Assembly: GCA_902598315.1 (NCBI GenBank)
Contig: CACKBP010000002.1
Coordinates: 1-64,000 of the forward strand
Source of the DNA: an uncultured Pelagibacteraceae bacterium
GTDB taxonomy: Bacteria; Pseudomonadota; Alphaproteobacteria; Pelagibacterales; Pelagibacteraceae
DNA: 64,000 nucleotides
Direction of reading: 5' to 3'
Positions 1 to 8,996 of the stretch are shown here, piece after piece. How positions within the stretch are numbered: position 1 is the first letter of the stretch; each line of letters starts with the position of its first letter. Position numbers and translations under genes: made by a program. A model generated the notes under the pieces. That model was given only the letters and a program-made list of their open reading frames with translations, was not told the DNA's origin and made no database searches.

Positions 1-728
1 TCCTTTTAGCTTTAATAGCTTTTCTTTTGGTAACTTATAAAAAAAATACCTTTAATATTATAAAAGAGTCAGGCCTTCCGGGATTATTAGGAGGTTTTGT
101 TTTATCATTTAGCTTTGTTGCCTTTGTAGTTGCGATGAGCAATACAACAGTTGCAAATGTTGTTTTTATTATAAGTACCCAAACTATGTTTCTAGCAATC
201 TTTGGCTACTTTTATCTAAAAGAAAAAGTTTCATTAATCGGTTTGATATCAATCTTTCTTGCTATGAGTGGCATTGTAATAATGGTTGGAGACTCTATTT
301 CAGGCGGGTCACTATTTGGAAATTTAGTGGCATTAGCAATCCCAATAAATTTTGCGATTTTAGTAATGATAATTAGAAAAAACACCAAAGTTGATATGGT
401 TCCGGCAATTTTTTACTCTGGAATATTTAGTTTGATTTACGGTTTTTTCTTAGCAGAGTCCTTTGAATTCACTAAACACGATCTTTGGATGGGTTTTCTA
501 CTTGGAGTTCCACAATTAGCAGTTAGCTTTATTTGTATAACAATTGGATCAAGAACAGTTGAGTCAGCAACAGTTGGAATTTTAATGTTGATGGAAACTT
601 TATGTGCGCCTCTTTGGGTATGGCTATTTTTGAATGAAATTCCTCCAATAAGTGTATTCATAGGTGGCACAGTCATTATTTCGGCAATAATATTGAAGAG
701 TTTTGATAAAAAACATAGCAAGACTTGA
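1..728 (+). CDS. EamA/DMT-family permease, 5' end missing
   Basis: The reading frame is open from the left edge (in frame from base 3), so the true start lies outside the window and only about 241 C-terminal residues are present. The protein is a chain of hydrophobic helices separated by short basic loops, with the second EamA repeat beginning near base 310. The stretch GTLIF-like family features are weak, but the helix pattern, the ending in a Lys-rich tail (DKKHSKT) and the length fit drug/metabolite transporters of about 300 residues and 10 helices. It would sit in the inner membrane and export or import a small metabolite; the substrate cannot be told. It is upstream of the glycine riboswitch and probably a separate transcription unit. 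Confidence 0.8.
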   Translation, partial: LLALIAFLLVTYKKNTFNIIKESGLPGLLGGFVLSFSFVAFVVAMSNTTVANVVFIISTQTMFLAIFGYFYLKEKVSLIGLISIFLAMSGIVIMVGDSISGGSLFGNLVALAIPINFAILVMIIRKNTKVDMVPAIFYSGIFSLIYGFFLAESFEFTKHDLWMGFLLGVPQLAVSFICITIGSRTVESATVGILMLMETLCAPLWVWLFLNEIPPISVFIGGTVIISAIILKSFDKKHSKT

Positions 729-775
729 ATAATTTGCATTTGACTTTTTACTGTATTTAGAGGAAAGTCCTCTTC

Positions 776-923
776 GTGACGGGAGAGACCAATTAGGCGC
801 CGAAGGAGCAACCACCCCGGAAACTCTCAGGCAAAAGGACCGTTACCGTAATAACTCTGGAAAGCAGGCGAAAGCCTCACCGAAGGATTAAATCTCTCAG
901 GTACCTAGACAGATGGGGTTAGA
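776..923 (+). promoter_or_regulatory. Tandem glycine riboswitch (gcvT element)
   Basis: Two consecutive aptamers are recognisable. The first has GGGAGAGA (781), GCCGAAGGAGCAA (799) and AAACTCTCAGGCAAAAGGAC (831). The second has AACTCTGGAAAGCAGGCGAA (853), ACCGAAGGA (879) and ATCTCTCAGGTACC with the closing GACAGATGGGG (891-917). A short hairpin AGAGGA-AAG-TCCTCT (759-773) precedes them. The element ends only about 12-15 nt before the gcvT start codon, so control of translation initiation or of early transcription is likely. Glycine riboswitches normally turn on glycine cleavage genes when glycine is abundant. Confidence 0.96.
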
Positions 924-934
924 TAAGAGTTATT

Positions 935-2029
935 ATGGAAGTACAAAAAACAGCTTTATATAATTATCATAAAAACTTAGGAGCAAAGTTTGTCCCTTTC
1001 GCTGGCTATGAAATGCCTATCCAATATAAAGATGGTATTGTTAAGGAACATATTTCTACAAGAACACACGCTGGATTTTTTGATGTGTCACATATGGGAC
1101 AATTTTTTTTAGAAGGGGATGAAACATTAATAGAGTCTTTAGAAAAAATTATTCCAGCAGATTTAAAAAATTTGAAAGTTAACCATTCGAAATATTCTTT
1201 TTTACTAAATAACGAAGGTGGAATAATTGATGATTTAATTATTACAAGAACAGAAAAAGGTTTTTGTATAATCTTAAATGCAGCCTGTAAGGAAAATGAT
1301 ATTAAACAAATTTCTCAATTTTTAAAAAAAAATCACAAACATCTTTTAAATAATGATTTATCTTTAATTGCGTTACAAGGACCCAAATCTGTAGCGATTT
1401 TAGAAAAATTAATTCCGGGTGTTGCTAATTTAAAATTTATGACAGGAAATAATTTTAAATATGAAGGTGAAAATCTTTATGTAACAAGATCTGGATATAC
1501 AGGTGAAGATGGTTTTGAAATCTCAATTTCAAACACAAAAGTTGAAAATCTCATTGATTACTTAATTTCAAATGAAGTTAAACCGATAGGTTTAGGAGCT
1601 AGAGATACATTAAGATTAGAGGCAGGTCTGTGTTTATATGGTCATGATTTAAATGAAAAAATAAATCCGGTAGAGGCTAATTTAAAATGGGCTATAGCAA
1701 AAAAAAGAAAAGAAGGTGGCGGATTCAATGGATGGGAAAAAATAAAAAATTTATTAGCTAATGGAAGTGAAAAAATTAGAGTTGGTATAAAACCAGATGG
1801 AAAAGTTATAGCTAGAGAAAATACTAAAATCTTTTCATCAGACAACAATGAAATAGGATTCGTTACAAGCGGCACTTTTGGCCCTAGTGTGAACGCTCCA
1901 GTTGCAATGGGATATGTTAAATCTGAATTTTCTGAAATAGGTACAGCTATTCAGCTTGAAGTAAGAGGAAAAAAATATGGGGGTAAAATTTCTGAACTTC
2001 CATTTTATAAAAAAAGTTATGTTAAATAA
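935..2029 (+). CDS. gcvT: Aminomethyltransferase, glycine cleavage T protein
   Basis: This T protein of the cytoplasmic glycine cleavage system takes the aminomethyl group from lipoyl-H protein and makes 5,10-methylene-tetrahydrofolate and ammonia. It has 364 residues, the usual length. Visible marks are the N-terminal FVPFAGYEMPIQY segment, Asp100 in GGIIDDLI (the folate-site aspartate of the family) and the signature SGYTGEDGFE at residues 187-195. The ATG at 935 lies directly behind the riboswitch. It starts the gcvT-gcvH-gcvP operon, with only 12 nt to gcvH. Confidence 0.97.
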   Translation: MEVQKTALYNYHKNLGAKFVPFAGYEMPIQYKDGIVKEHISTRTHAGFFDVSHMGQFFLEGDETLIESLEKIIPADLKNLKVNHSKYSFLLNNEGGIIDDLIITRTEKGFCIILNAACKENDIKQISQFLKKNHKHLLNNDLSLIALQGPKSVAILEKLIPGVANLKFMTGNNFKYEGENLYVTRSGYTGEDGFEISISNTKVENLIDYLISNEVKPIGLGARDTLRLEAGLCLYGHDLNEKINPVEANLKWAIAKKRKEGGGFNGWEKIKNLLANGSEKIRVGIKPDGKVIARENTKIFSSDNNEIGFVTSGTFGPSVNAPVAMGYVKSEFSEIGTAIQLEVRGKKYGGKISELPFYKKSYVK

Positions 2030-2041
2030 GAAGAAATAAAT

Positions 2042-2422
2042 ATGAGTGAAAAAAAATTTTCTAAAAAACACGAATGGGTCTCATTGGATGGAGACGTTGC
2101 TACAGTTGGAATAACTAAGCATGCAACAGAAATGCTCGGTGATATTGTTTTTGTGGAGGTTCCTGATGCAGGGAAAGCCGTAGAAAAAGAAGGTCAAGCA
2201 GCTGTTGTAGAGTCTACTAAGGCTGCGAGTGATGTTTATTCTCCTATTTCTGGGGAAATTACTGAGGGAAATAAAGCTATTGCTGATGATCCTGGTAGCG
2301 TTAACTCAGACCCTGAGGGAGCGAGCTGGTTTTTTAAGTTAAAGATAAAGGATAAAGGTGAGTATGACTCGCTTATGTCAAAAGACGAATATGATAAGTT
2401 TTGCAAGGAGAACCCAAGTTAA
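2042..2422 (+). CDS. gcvH: Glycine cleavage H protein (lipoyl carrier)
   Basis: The H protein carries the methylamine group between the P and T proteins on a lipoyl arm. It has 126 residues. The lipoylation motif [14 protein letters not shown] places the modified lysine at Lys60, and the N-terminal [18 protein letters not shown] strand pattern is typical. GAAGAAATAAAT before the ATG offers a weak ribosome site. Its stop codon abuts the gcvP start with no gap, so translation of the two is probably coupled. All of this fits control by the upstream glycine riboswitch. Confidence 0.97.
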   Translation: MSEKKFSKKHEWVSLDGDVATVGITKHATEMLGDIVFVEVPDAGKAVEKEGQAAVVESTKAASDVYSPISGEITEGNKAIADDPGSVNSDPEGASWFFKLKIKDKGEYDSLMSKDEYDKFCKENPS

Positions 2423-5290
2423 ATGATTGACGATAATTCAAAAGAATTTATTAAAAGACACATTGGTCCTTCTGAAGAAGATCAGTCTAAAATGTTACAA
2501 TACGTTGGGTATAAGTCACTAGAAGATCTAATGAACAATACTGTGCCAGAAAAAATCTTATTAAAAGATGATCTTAAAATTGATCAGCCAATGTCAGAAA
2601 ACGATGCTTTAAAAAAATTAAAATCTATATCTAAAAAAAATAAAATCTTTAAAAATTTTATTGGAATGGGATACTATAATTCTATTACACCTAATGTAAT
2701 TCTTAGAAATATTTTAGAAAATCCAGGATGGTACACGTCTTATACACCTTATCAGCCTGAAGTGGCGCAAGGTCGTCTTGAAATGCTTTTAAATTTTCAA
2801 CAATCAATAATTGACTTGACGGGCATGGATATAGCTAACGCTTCTTTATTAGATGAAGCAACAGCGACAGCAGAAGCAGTGGGTTTAAGCCAAAGATTAG
2901 ATAAGACTAATTCAAAAAAAATATTTATCTCAAGCAATTGCAATCCTCAAACAATTGATCTCATAAAAACAAGAACAAATCCTTTTGATTTAGAATTGAT
3001 CATCGGTGATGAAAAAAAAGAACTTACGAAAATTAACGAAGATATTATTTGCGGAGTTTTATCATATCCGGGAACTTTAGGTGAGATAAACGATCCTAGT
3101 GAAAGTATCAGTCAAATACACAAAAAAAATGGAAAAGCTATTTTGGTTTGTGATCTATTGGCTTTAGCTAGATTAAAAACTCCAGCTGAACTTGGAGCTG
3201 ACATTGCTGTTGGAAGCGCCCAAAGATTTGGTATTCCAATGGGATACGGTGGACCTCACGCAGCATTTTTTGCAACTAAGGAAGAATTTAAAAGATCAAT
3301 GCCAGGAAGAATTATTGGTGTTTCTAAAGATAGACATGGAAAAAAAGCCTACAGGCTGTCTTTACAAACTAGGGAGCAACACATTAGAAGAGATAAAGCA
3401 ACTAGCAACATTTGCACCGCTCAAGCACTACTAGCTATCATTTCTGCTGCTTTTGCAATTTATCATGGACCAGAAGGAATACTTAAGATTGCTAATAGAA
3501 CTTCAAAATTAGCTAAAATTTTTGCTGATAATATAAAAGCAGGTGGATACGAGATTTTATCTGATCATTTCTTCGATACAGTTACGATTAAAACTAATAA
3601 AAAAACAAACTCTATTTATGAATCAGCACTAAAAGAGAATATAAATCTTAGAAAAGTTGACAAAGAGCATTTGTCAATTGCTTTTGATGAAGCAAAAAAA
3701 CTTGATGATGTAAATTTATTGTTAAAATTATTTGGTATTTCTAAAGTAATCAAACAAGACGTAAAAGTTGAACTTAATAATCTTCCCAAAAATCTTTTAA
3801 GAACTTCAAAATACTTAACTCATCCAGTTTTTAACAAATATCATTCTGAAACTGAGATGCTAAGATATCTAAAGAAACTAGAAGATTGTGATATTGCACT
3901 TAATAGATCAATGATTGCTTTAGGATCTTGTACAATGAAACTCAATGCAACAGCAGAATTAATTCCTATCACCTGGAAAGAGTTTTCACTTCCACATCCT
4001 TTTGTTCCTACAAATCAAATGGAGGGCTATAAGATTCTTTTTAATGATCTAATAAACGATCTGAAAGAAATTACTGGCTATGACGCAGTTTCTTTACAGC
4101 CTAACTCTGGAGCCCAAGGAGAGTACGCTGGTCTAATGACTATAAGAAAATTCCATAAGAACAATAAACAAGAAAATCGTAACGTTTGTTTAATTCCAGA
4201 TTCAGCACATGGAACTAATCCAGCCAGCGCCCAAATGTGTGGGATGAAAGTGGTTGTAGTTAATTGTGACAATGATGGAAATGTCGACATTGACGATCTT
4301 AAAAATAAAGCTGAAAAACACTCAAAAGATTTAGCTGCTTTAATGGTTACTTACCCCTCTACTCATGGGGTATTTGAGGAAAAAATCATTGATATTTGTG
4401 AAGTTATTCATAAACACGGTGGACAAGTGTATATGGATGGAGCCAATCTAAACGCACTTGTGGGTGTTGCAAAACCAGGAAAATTTGGACCTGATGTTTG
4501 TCATATTAATTTACATAAAACATTCTGCATACCTCACGGCGGAGGTGGACCAGGAATGGGCCCAATCGCTTGTGCTAAGCATCTAGCTGACTTTTTACCA
4601 ACACACGAAATTATTAAAGAGGCAGGCCCTAAGAATGGAATGGGAGCTGTGTCAGCTGCACCTTGGGGTAGTTCAAGCATACTTCCAATATCCTGGATGT
4701 ATATAAAGATGATGGGTGCTGAAGGATTGAAAAAAGCTTCACAAGTTTCAATTTTAAATGCAAATTATATTTCAAAAAAATTATCCAAAGATTACAAAGT
4801 CCTCTATACTGGTAAAAATGGAAATGTTGCACATGAGTGCATAATTGATATCCGACCAATTAAAGCAAATTCAGGGATCTCTGAGGAGGATTTAGCAAAA
4901 AGACTAATTGACTTTGGCTATCATGCTCCAACAATGTCATGGCCTGTCGCTGGTACAATTATGATCGAGCCAACTGAAAGCGAAAATTTGGAGGAGATTG
5001 ATAAGTTTTGTAATGCACTTATCAAAATTAAAAAAGAAATTAATTTAGTGGTATCATCAAAGTTTGACAAAATAGATAACCCGCTTAAAAATGCACCTCA
5101 TACTTATGTCGAATTAGCTTCAAGTGAATGGAAGCATGCTTACTCAAGAGAGGAAGCAGCTTTTCCCACTGAGTATGTAAAAAATAATAAATATTGGGCA
5201 CCAGTTGCTAGAGTAGATAATGTTTTTGGAGATAGAAATTTAGTATGTTCTTGTCCTTCAATGGATGAATATAAAGATGAAGCTGCTTAA
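2423..5290 (+). CDS. gcvP: Glycine dehydrogenase (decarboxylating), P protein
   Basis: The P protein is a PLP enzyme that decarboxylates glycine and loads the aminomethyl group onto GcvH. At 955 residues it is the single-chain form, in which the P1-like (N) and P2-like (C) halves are fused; some bacteria keep them as two genes. The PLP lysine is Lys699 in INLHKTFCIPHGGGGPG, followed by the Gly-rich loop. It starts immediately after gcvH (no intergenic base). The next gene, encoding an FAD oxidoreductase, begins only 9 nt after the gcvP stop, so read-through into it is plausible. Confidence 0.97.
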   Translation: MIDDNSKEFIKRHIGPSEEDQSKMLQYVGYKSLEDLMNNTVPEKILLKDDLKIDQPMSENDALKKLKSISKKNKIFKNFIGMGYYNSITPNVILRNILENPGWYTSYTPYQPEVAQGRLEMLLNFQQSIIDLTGMDIANASLLDEATATAEAVGLSQRLDKTNSKKIFISSNCNPQTIDLIKTRTNPFDLELIIGDEKKELTKINEDIICGVLSYPGTLGEINDPSESISQIHKKNGKAILVCDLLALARLKTPAELGADIAVGSAQRFGIPMGYGGPHAAFFATKEEFKRSMPGRIIGVSKDRHGKKAYRLSLQTREQHIRRDKATSNICTAQALLAIISAAFAIYHGPEGILKIANRTSKLAKIFADNIKAGGYEILSDHFFDTVTIKTNKKTNSIYESALKENINLRKVDKEHLSIAFDEAKKLDDVNLLLKLFGISKVIKQDVKVELNNLPKNLLRTSKYLTHPVFNKYHSETEMLRYLKKLEDCDIALNRSMIALGSCTMKLNATAELIPITWKEFSLPHPFVPTNQMEGYKILFNDLINDLKEITGYDAVSLQPNSGAQGEYAGLMTIRKFHKNNKQENRNVCLIPDSAHGTNPASAQMCGMKVVVVNCDNDGNVDIDDLKNKAEKHSKDLAALMVTYPSTHGVFEEKIIDICEVIHKHGGQVYMDGANLNALVGVAKPGKFGPDVCHINLHKTFCIPHGGGGPGMGPIACAKHLADFLPTHEIIKEAGPKNGMGAVSAAPWGSSSILPISWMYIKMMGAEGLKKASQVSILNANYISKKLSKDYKVLYTGKNGNVAHECIIDIRPIKANSGISEEDLAKRLIDFGYHAPTMSWPVAGTIMIEPTESENLEEIDKFCNALIKIKKEINLVVSSKFDKIDNPLKNAPHTYVELASSEWKHAYSREEAAFPTEYVKNNKYWAPVARVDNVFGDRNLVCSCPSMDEYKDEAA

Positions 5291-5299
5291 CCTTTTTTA

Positions 5300-6526
5300 A
5301 TGAAAATTGCTGTTATCGGCTCAGGCATCTCTGGATTATCTTCTGCGTATTTTCTCTCAAAAAAATATAAAGTTGATCTATACGAAAAAGACGATCATTT
5401 TGGAGGCCATTCTTTTACTTACGAGATAAAAGAAGATGATAAGATTGTCCCAGTAGATCTAGGCTTTATTGTTTTTAATGAGGTCACTTATCCAAATTTA
5501 GTAAATTTTTTTAATGAATTAAAAGTTCCTTACGAAAAAAGCGACATGTCATTTTCTGTATCAATTAAGAATAGTAATGTTGAATATAGCGGAAGCGGTT
5601 TAGGAGGTATTTTTGCTAATAAATTAAATTTTCTTAATTTTAAATTTTTATATATGATTAGAGAGATAATTTCATTTTATAAAATTGCTCCAAAATTACT
5701 TGAAAGTGAAATTAAAGAAGAGACTCTAGGAAATTTTCTTAATAAAAAAAAGTTATCAAAATACTTTATCGAGTATCACTTAATTCCCATGGTTGCTGCT
5801 ATCTGGTCAATGCCATTTAATAAAGCAAAAGAAATGCCATTAAAATTTTTTTTAAATTTTTTTACCAATCATGGTTTATTTAAATTTAAAAATAGACCGC
5901 AATGGTACACAGTTTCAAATAGAAGTAGAGCTTATGTAAAAAAAGTAACAGATAAAATTAGTGGAGAAATTTTTAAAAATTATAAAGTGGATAAGTTAAT
6001 TAGAAGCGATGACAATATCAGGGTAATTATTGGCAATGAATACGTTGACTATGATCAAGTAGTTCTAGCTTCCCATGCAGACCAAAGTTTAAGAATGATA
6101 GAAAAACCAACGGAAGAAGAAAAAAATATATTGGAAAAATTTAATTATGTGAAGAATGAGGCTTATTTACATACTGATATAAGATTAATGCCTCACAAAA
6201 AAAGGGCCTGGTCTAGTTGGAATTCTGTTTCAGATGGAGAAAAGACATGCATTACCTATTGGTTAAATAAACTACAAAACTTAGATACATCTAAAGACTA
6301 TTTTTTAACTTTAAACCCTATTTATAAAATTAATGAAAATTCTGTTATTAAAAAAGTCAATTTTACCCACCCTTATTTGAATTCAAAGAATACCGCGCTT
6401 CAAGAAGATCTAAGATTAATACAAGGAAAAAAAAGAACTTGGTTTTGTGGAAGTTATTTTGGTTACGGATTTCATGAAGATGGATTAAAGTCGTCTATAG
6501 ATTTGATAAATAACTTTAAAATTTGA
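5300..6526 (+). CDS. FAD-dependent amine-oxidase-like oxidoreductase (UfaD-like)
   Basis: This is a predicted flavoprotein of the COG2907 NAD/FAD-binding type, 408 residues. The Rossmann fingerprint GSGISGLSSAYFL is at residues 7-19, with the acidic residue that binds the ribose in VDLYEKD near residue 29. GGHSFTYEI follows, as in the phytoene desaturase/amine oxidase superfamily. A C-terminal FAD motif is seen in WFCGSYFGYGFHEDGLKSS. Genes of this type sit beside DUF1365 and Cfa-like genes. In Rhodobacter sphaeroides the equivalent (UfaD, as I recall) desaturates a methylated fatty acid on the way to a furan fatty acid. It lies 9 nt behind gcvP and overlaps the next gene as TGATG. Confidence 0.85.
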   Translation: MKIAVIGSGISGLSSAYFLSKKYKVDLYEKDDHFGGHSFTYEIKEDDKIVPVDLGFIVFNEVTYPNLVNFFNELKVPYEKSDMSFSVSIKNSNVEYSGSGLGGIFANKLNFLNFKFLYMIREIISFYKIAPKLLESEIKEETLGNFLNKKKLSKYFIEYHLIPMVAAIWSMPFNKAKEMPLKFFLNFFTNHGLFKFKNRPQWYTVSNRSRAYVKKVTDKISGEIFKNYKVDKLIRSDDNIRVIIGNEYVDYDQVVLASHADQSLRMIEKPTEEEKNILEKFNYVKNEAYLHTDIRLMPHKKRAWSSWNSVSDGEKTCITYWLNKLQNLDTSKDYFLTLNPIYKINENSVIKKVNFTHPYLNSKNTALQEDLRLIQGKKRTWFCGSYFGYGFHEDGLKSSIDLINNFKI

Positions 6527-7284
6527 TGAACTCCTGCATTTACAATGGCGAAGTAATTCATACAAGATTTAAACCTGTCAGACATTTCTTAAAATATAAA
6601 ACTTTTTCATTATTAATTGATTTAGATGAAATCAATCTATTAGACAGTTCAATAAATATCTTCTCCCATAATAAGTTTAACATTTTTAGCTTTTACGATA
6701 AAGATCATGGAGAACGTGATGGAAGCGATCTAAAAGAGTGGGTTCTTAAAAATACTAGCAAGTTCAATATAAAAGGTAAAATTAACAAAGTTAAAATACT
6801 TTGTTATCCAAGAATTTTTGGCTATGTGTTCAACCCTTTAAGTATTTTTTATTGCTACGAGGACAATAAATTGAGGGCAATTTTTTACGAAGTAAAAAAT
6901 ACTTTTAATGAGCAGCACACATATATTTTTAAAATTAAAGATAATGAGGAAATAGCTCAAAAATGCAAAAAAAAGTTTTACGTATCGCCATTTATGGATA
7001 TGGAAACTTACTATAATTTTAAATTACTCGACCCCAATGATAAACTCTCAGTCTTTATTAAACAAACAGACTTGATAGGAACAATTTTAACAGCCACCCA
7101 AACAGGAGAAAAAAAAGAATTTAGTTCCAAACAACTCATGTTTAACTTTTTTAAGTATCCATTAATGACAATTAAAATTATAAGCTCGATACATTTTGAA
7201 GCATTACTTTTATGGAAAAAAGGGGCAATATATAGAAAAAGAGATACTAAATTAAAAAATAATTTAAGTTACGAGGAATACTAA
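6526..7284 (+). CDS. DUF1365 family protein (UfaO-like)
   Basis: A 252-residue DUF1365 (COG3496) protein. Family marks include the start CIYNGEVIHTRFKPVRHFLKY and the middle PRIFGYVFNPLSIFYCY, followed by NTFNEQHTY and KKFYVSPFMDMETYY. The biochemical activity of most members is unknown. In the furan fatty acid pathway the homologue UfaO is reported to act in furan ring formation. The ATG at 6526 overlaps the previous stop (TGATG), and the stop overlaps the next ATG, so the protein is made together with the FAD enzyme and the methyltransferase. Confidence 0.88.
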   Translation: MNSCIYNGEVIHTRFKPVRHFLKYKTFSLLIDLDEINLLDSSINIFSHNKFNIFSFYDKDHGERDGSDLKEWVLKNTSKFNIKGKINKVKILCYPRIFGYVFNPLSIFYCYEDNKLRAIFYEVKNTFNEQHTYIFKIKDNEEIAQKCKKKFYVSPFMDMETYYNFKLLDPNDKLSVFIKQTDLIGTILTATQTGEKKEFSSKQLMFNFFKYPLMTIKIISSIHFEALLLWKKGAIYRKRDTKLKNNLSYEEY

Positions 7285-8471
7285 TGAGTTTAATTAAAAT
7301 TTCAGAAAGATTCGTCCTAAATAAATTGAAAAAAATCTCACAAGGAAATCTTAAGCTTGTAAACTATGACGGAAAAGTTTTCCATTTTGGTGACTTAGAG
7401 AGTAAATTATCCTCAGATATCAAAATCAATAAACCCAATTTTTACCTAAACGTCGTTATGGGCGGAAGCTCAGCTTTGGGTGAGGCTCATATGAAAAAAG
7501 ATTTTTATACCTCAAATTTAACAAATTTAATTGAACTTACAGCTAGAAATATTAATACAATTTATTCTTTTTCAGGAAGTTTAAAATTACAAAAAATCAA
7601 AAATTTTCTAAAAAAAATTTTTGCGTCTAATACAAAATCTAAAAGTAAAAAATATATTTCAAAACATTATGATTTAGGTAATGAATTTTTTTCATTGTGG
7701 CTTGATAAATCTCTTACTTATTCCAGCGCAGTCTATAAAAACGAGAAAGATGATTTAGAAATCGCTCAAAGAAATAAATTTCAAGAACTTATAAATTTAA
7801 TGAATATAAAAGATGGCAATAAGGTTTTAGAGATAGGGTGTGGTTGGGGCGGTTTTGCTGAATTCTTAGCTAAAAATTATGATGTGAGTATAGACTGTAT
7901 CACGATTTCAAAAAATCAATATGAGTTTACTAAAAAGAAGATTTTCAATTCAGGGCTAAACAATAAAGTAAATGTTAAGTTTTTAGATTACAGAGATCTA
8001 AAGGAAAAATATGATCACGTAGCTTCAATAGAGATGATTGAGGCTGTTGGTGAAAAATATATGGACAAATTTTTTGGTACAATTAAAAATGTTCTTAACT
8101 ACAATGGCACTGCCGCAATTCAAGGCATTGTTATAAAAGATGACTTATTTGAAAGATATAGAGCAAATGAGGATTTTATTCAAAAATATATATTTCCTGG
8201 CGGGTTCTTGCCCTCAATTCAATTTATAGAAAATCTAATTAAAAAAAATGACCTAAAATTAGAAAAAATTAATACTTACTCCGACGATTATGCTAGAACT
8301 CTGGCAACTTGGAGAAAAAATTTTTTAGGTGCTTGGGAAAAAATTAGCCCATTAGGTTTTGATGAATATTTTAAGCGTATGTGGGAATTCTACTTATCTT
8401 ATTGTGAGGCTGGATTTAAATCAAAAAACATTAACTTGATTCAATTCTCTATGTTTAATAAAGAAATATAA
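7284..8471 (+). CDS. SAM-dependent fatty-acid methyltransferase, Cfa family (UfaM-like)
   Basis: A 395-residue member of the cyclopropane fatty acid synthase family, which methylates double bonds of phospholipid acyl chains. The SAM motif VLEIGCGWGG spans residues 181-190. The Cfa entry motif ISKHYDLGNEFFSLWLD, with SLTYSSAVY after it, is intact, as are MIEAVGEKYMDKFF and FIQKYIFPGGFLPS. Classical Cfa makes cyclopropane lipids. Next to DUF1365 and the FAD enzyme, a role in making a methylated precursor of furan fatty acids is the better guess. It overlaps both neighbours by one base. Confidence 0.92.
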   Translation: MSLIKISERFVLNKLKKISQGNLKLVNYDGKVFHFGDLESKLSSDIKINKPNFYLNVVMGGSSALGEAHMKKDFYTSNLTNLIELTARNINTIYSFSGSLKLQKIKNFLKKIFASNTKSKSKKYISKHYDLGNEFFSLWLDKSLTYSSAVYKNEKDDLEIAQRNKFQELINLMNIKDGNKVLEIGCGWGGFAEFLAKNYDVSIDCITISKNQYEFTKKKIFNSGLNNKVNVKFLDYRDLKEKYDHVASIEMIEAVGEKYMDKFFGTIKNVLNYNGTAAIQGIVIKDDLFERYRANEDFIQKYIFPGGFLPSIQFIENLIKKNDLKLEKINTYSDDYARTLATWRKNFLGAWEKISPLGFDEYFKRMWEFYLSYCEAGFKSKNINLIQFSMFNKEI

Positions 8472-8995
8472 TGAAAAAAATACTAATATTTATTTTAGTA
8501 ATATTTTTAAATGGATGTGTGAACAATATGAAACCAATAGATTTTAAAGACCAAAAACCCAGACTTGTAATTGAAGATTATTTATCAGGAGATGTTAAAG
8601 CTTGGGGTGTTCTACAAAATAGATCTGGAAAAGTAACTAGACAATTTAAAGCAGACTTGAATGGTAAGTGGGATGGAACAAATCTTATACTAGATGAGAT
8701 ATTTAATTGGAATGATGGCGAAAGACAAACAAGACAGTGGACAATTAAAAAAATTGACGAAAATAATTATGAAGGTACGGCAGCTGATGTTGTGGGTACA
8801 GCAAAAGGGTACTCATATGGCCCGGCTTTCAAATTTGAGTATGTATTGCTGGTTCCTGTTAAGGGTAAAAATATTAAAATTACTTTTGATGATTGGATCT
8901 TTATGCAAGATGAAAGAGTGGCAATAAATAGAGCAACAATGACAAAGTTTGGGATTAAAGTTGCAGAATTAACTGTAATGTTTATAAAGGAATAA
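8471..8995 (+). CDS. DUF3833 family lipoprotein
   Basis: A 174-residue DUF3833 protein. The N terminus MKKILIFILVIFLNGC is a lipoprotein signal with the modified cysteine at residue 16, so the mature protein would be anchored to a membrane facing the periplasm. The rest is a beta-rich, lipocalin-like sequence with DYLSGDVKAWGVLQNRSGKV and repeated Trp/Gly-rich strands. DUF3833 genes are regular companions of the Cfa/DUF1365/FAD set. Carrying or sensing a lipid product is an inference. Start and stop are within 1-2 bases of the neighbours. Confidence 0.9.
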   Translation: MKKILIFILVIFLNGCVNNMKPIDFKDQKPRLVIEDYLSGDVKAWGVLQNRSGKVTRQFKADLNGKWDGTNLILDEIFNWNDGERQTRQWTIKKIDENNYEGTAADVVGTAKGYSYGPAFKFEYVLLVPVKGKNIKITFDDWIFMQDERVAINRATMTKFGIKVAELTVMFIKE

Positions 8996-8996
8996 T

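Noticed and set aside
437-815. Minus-strand reading frames across the end of the permease and the riboswitch
   Set aside because: They lie over the conserved glycine riboswitch and the permease reading frame, and have no known-protein features.
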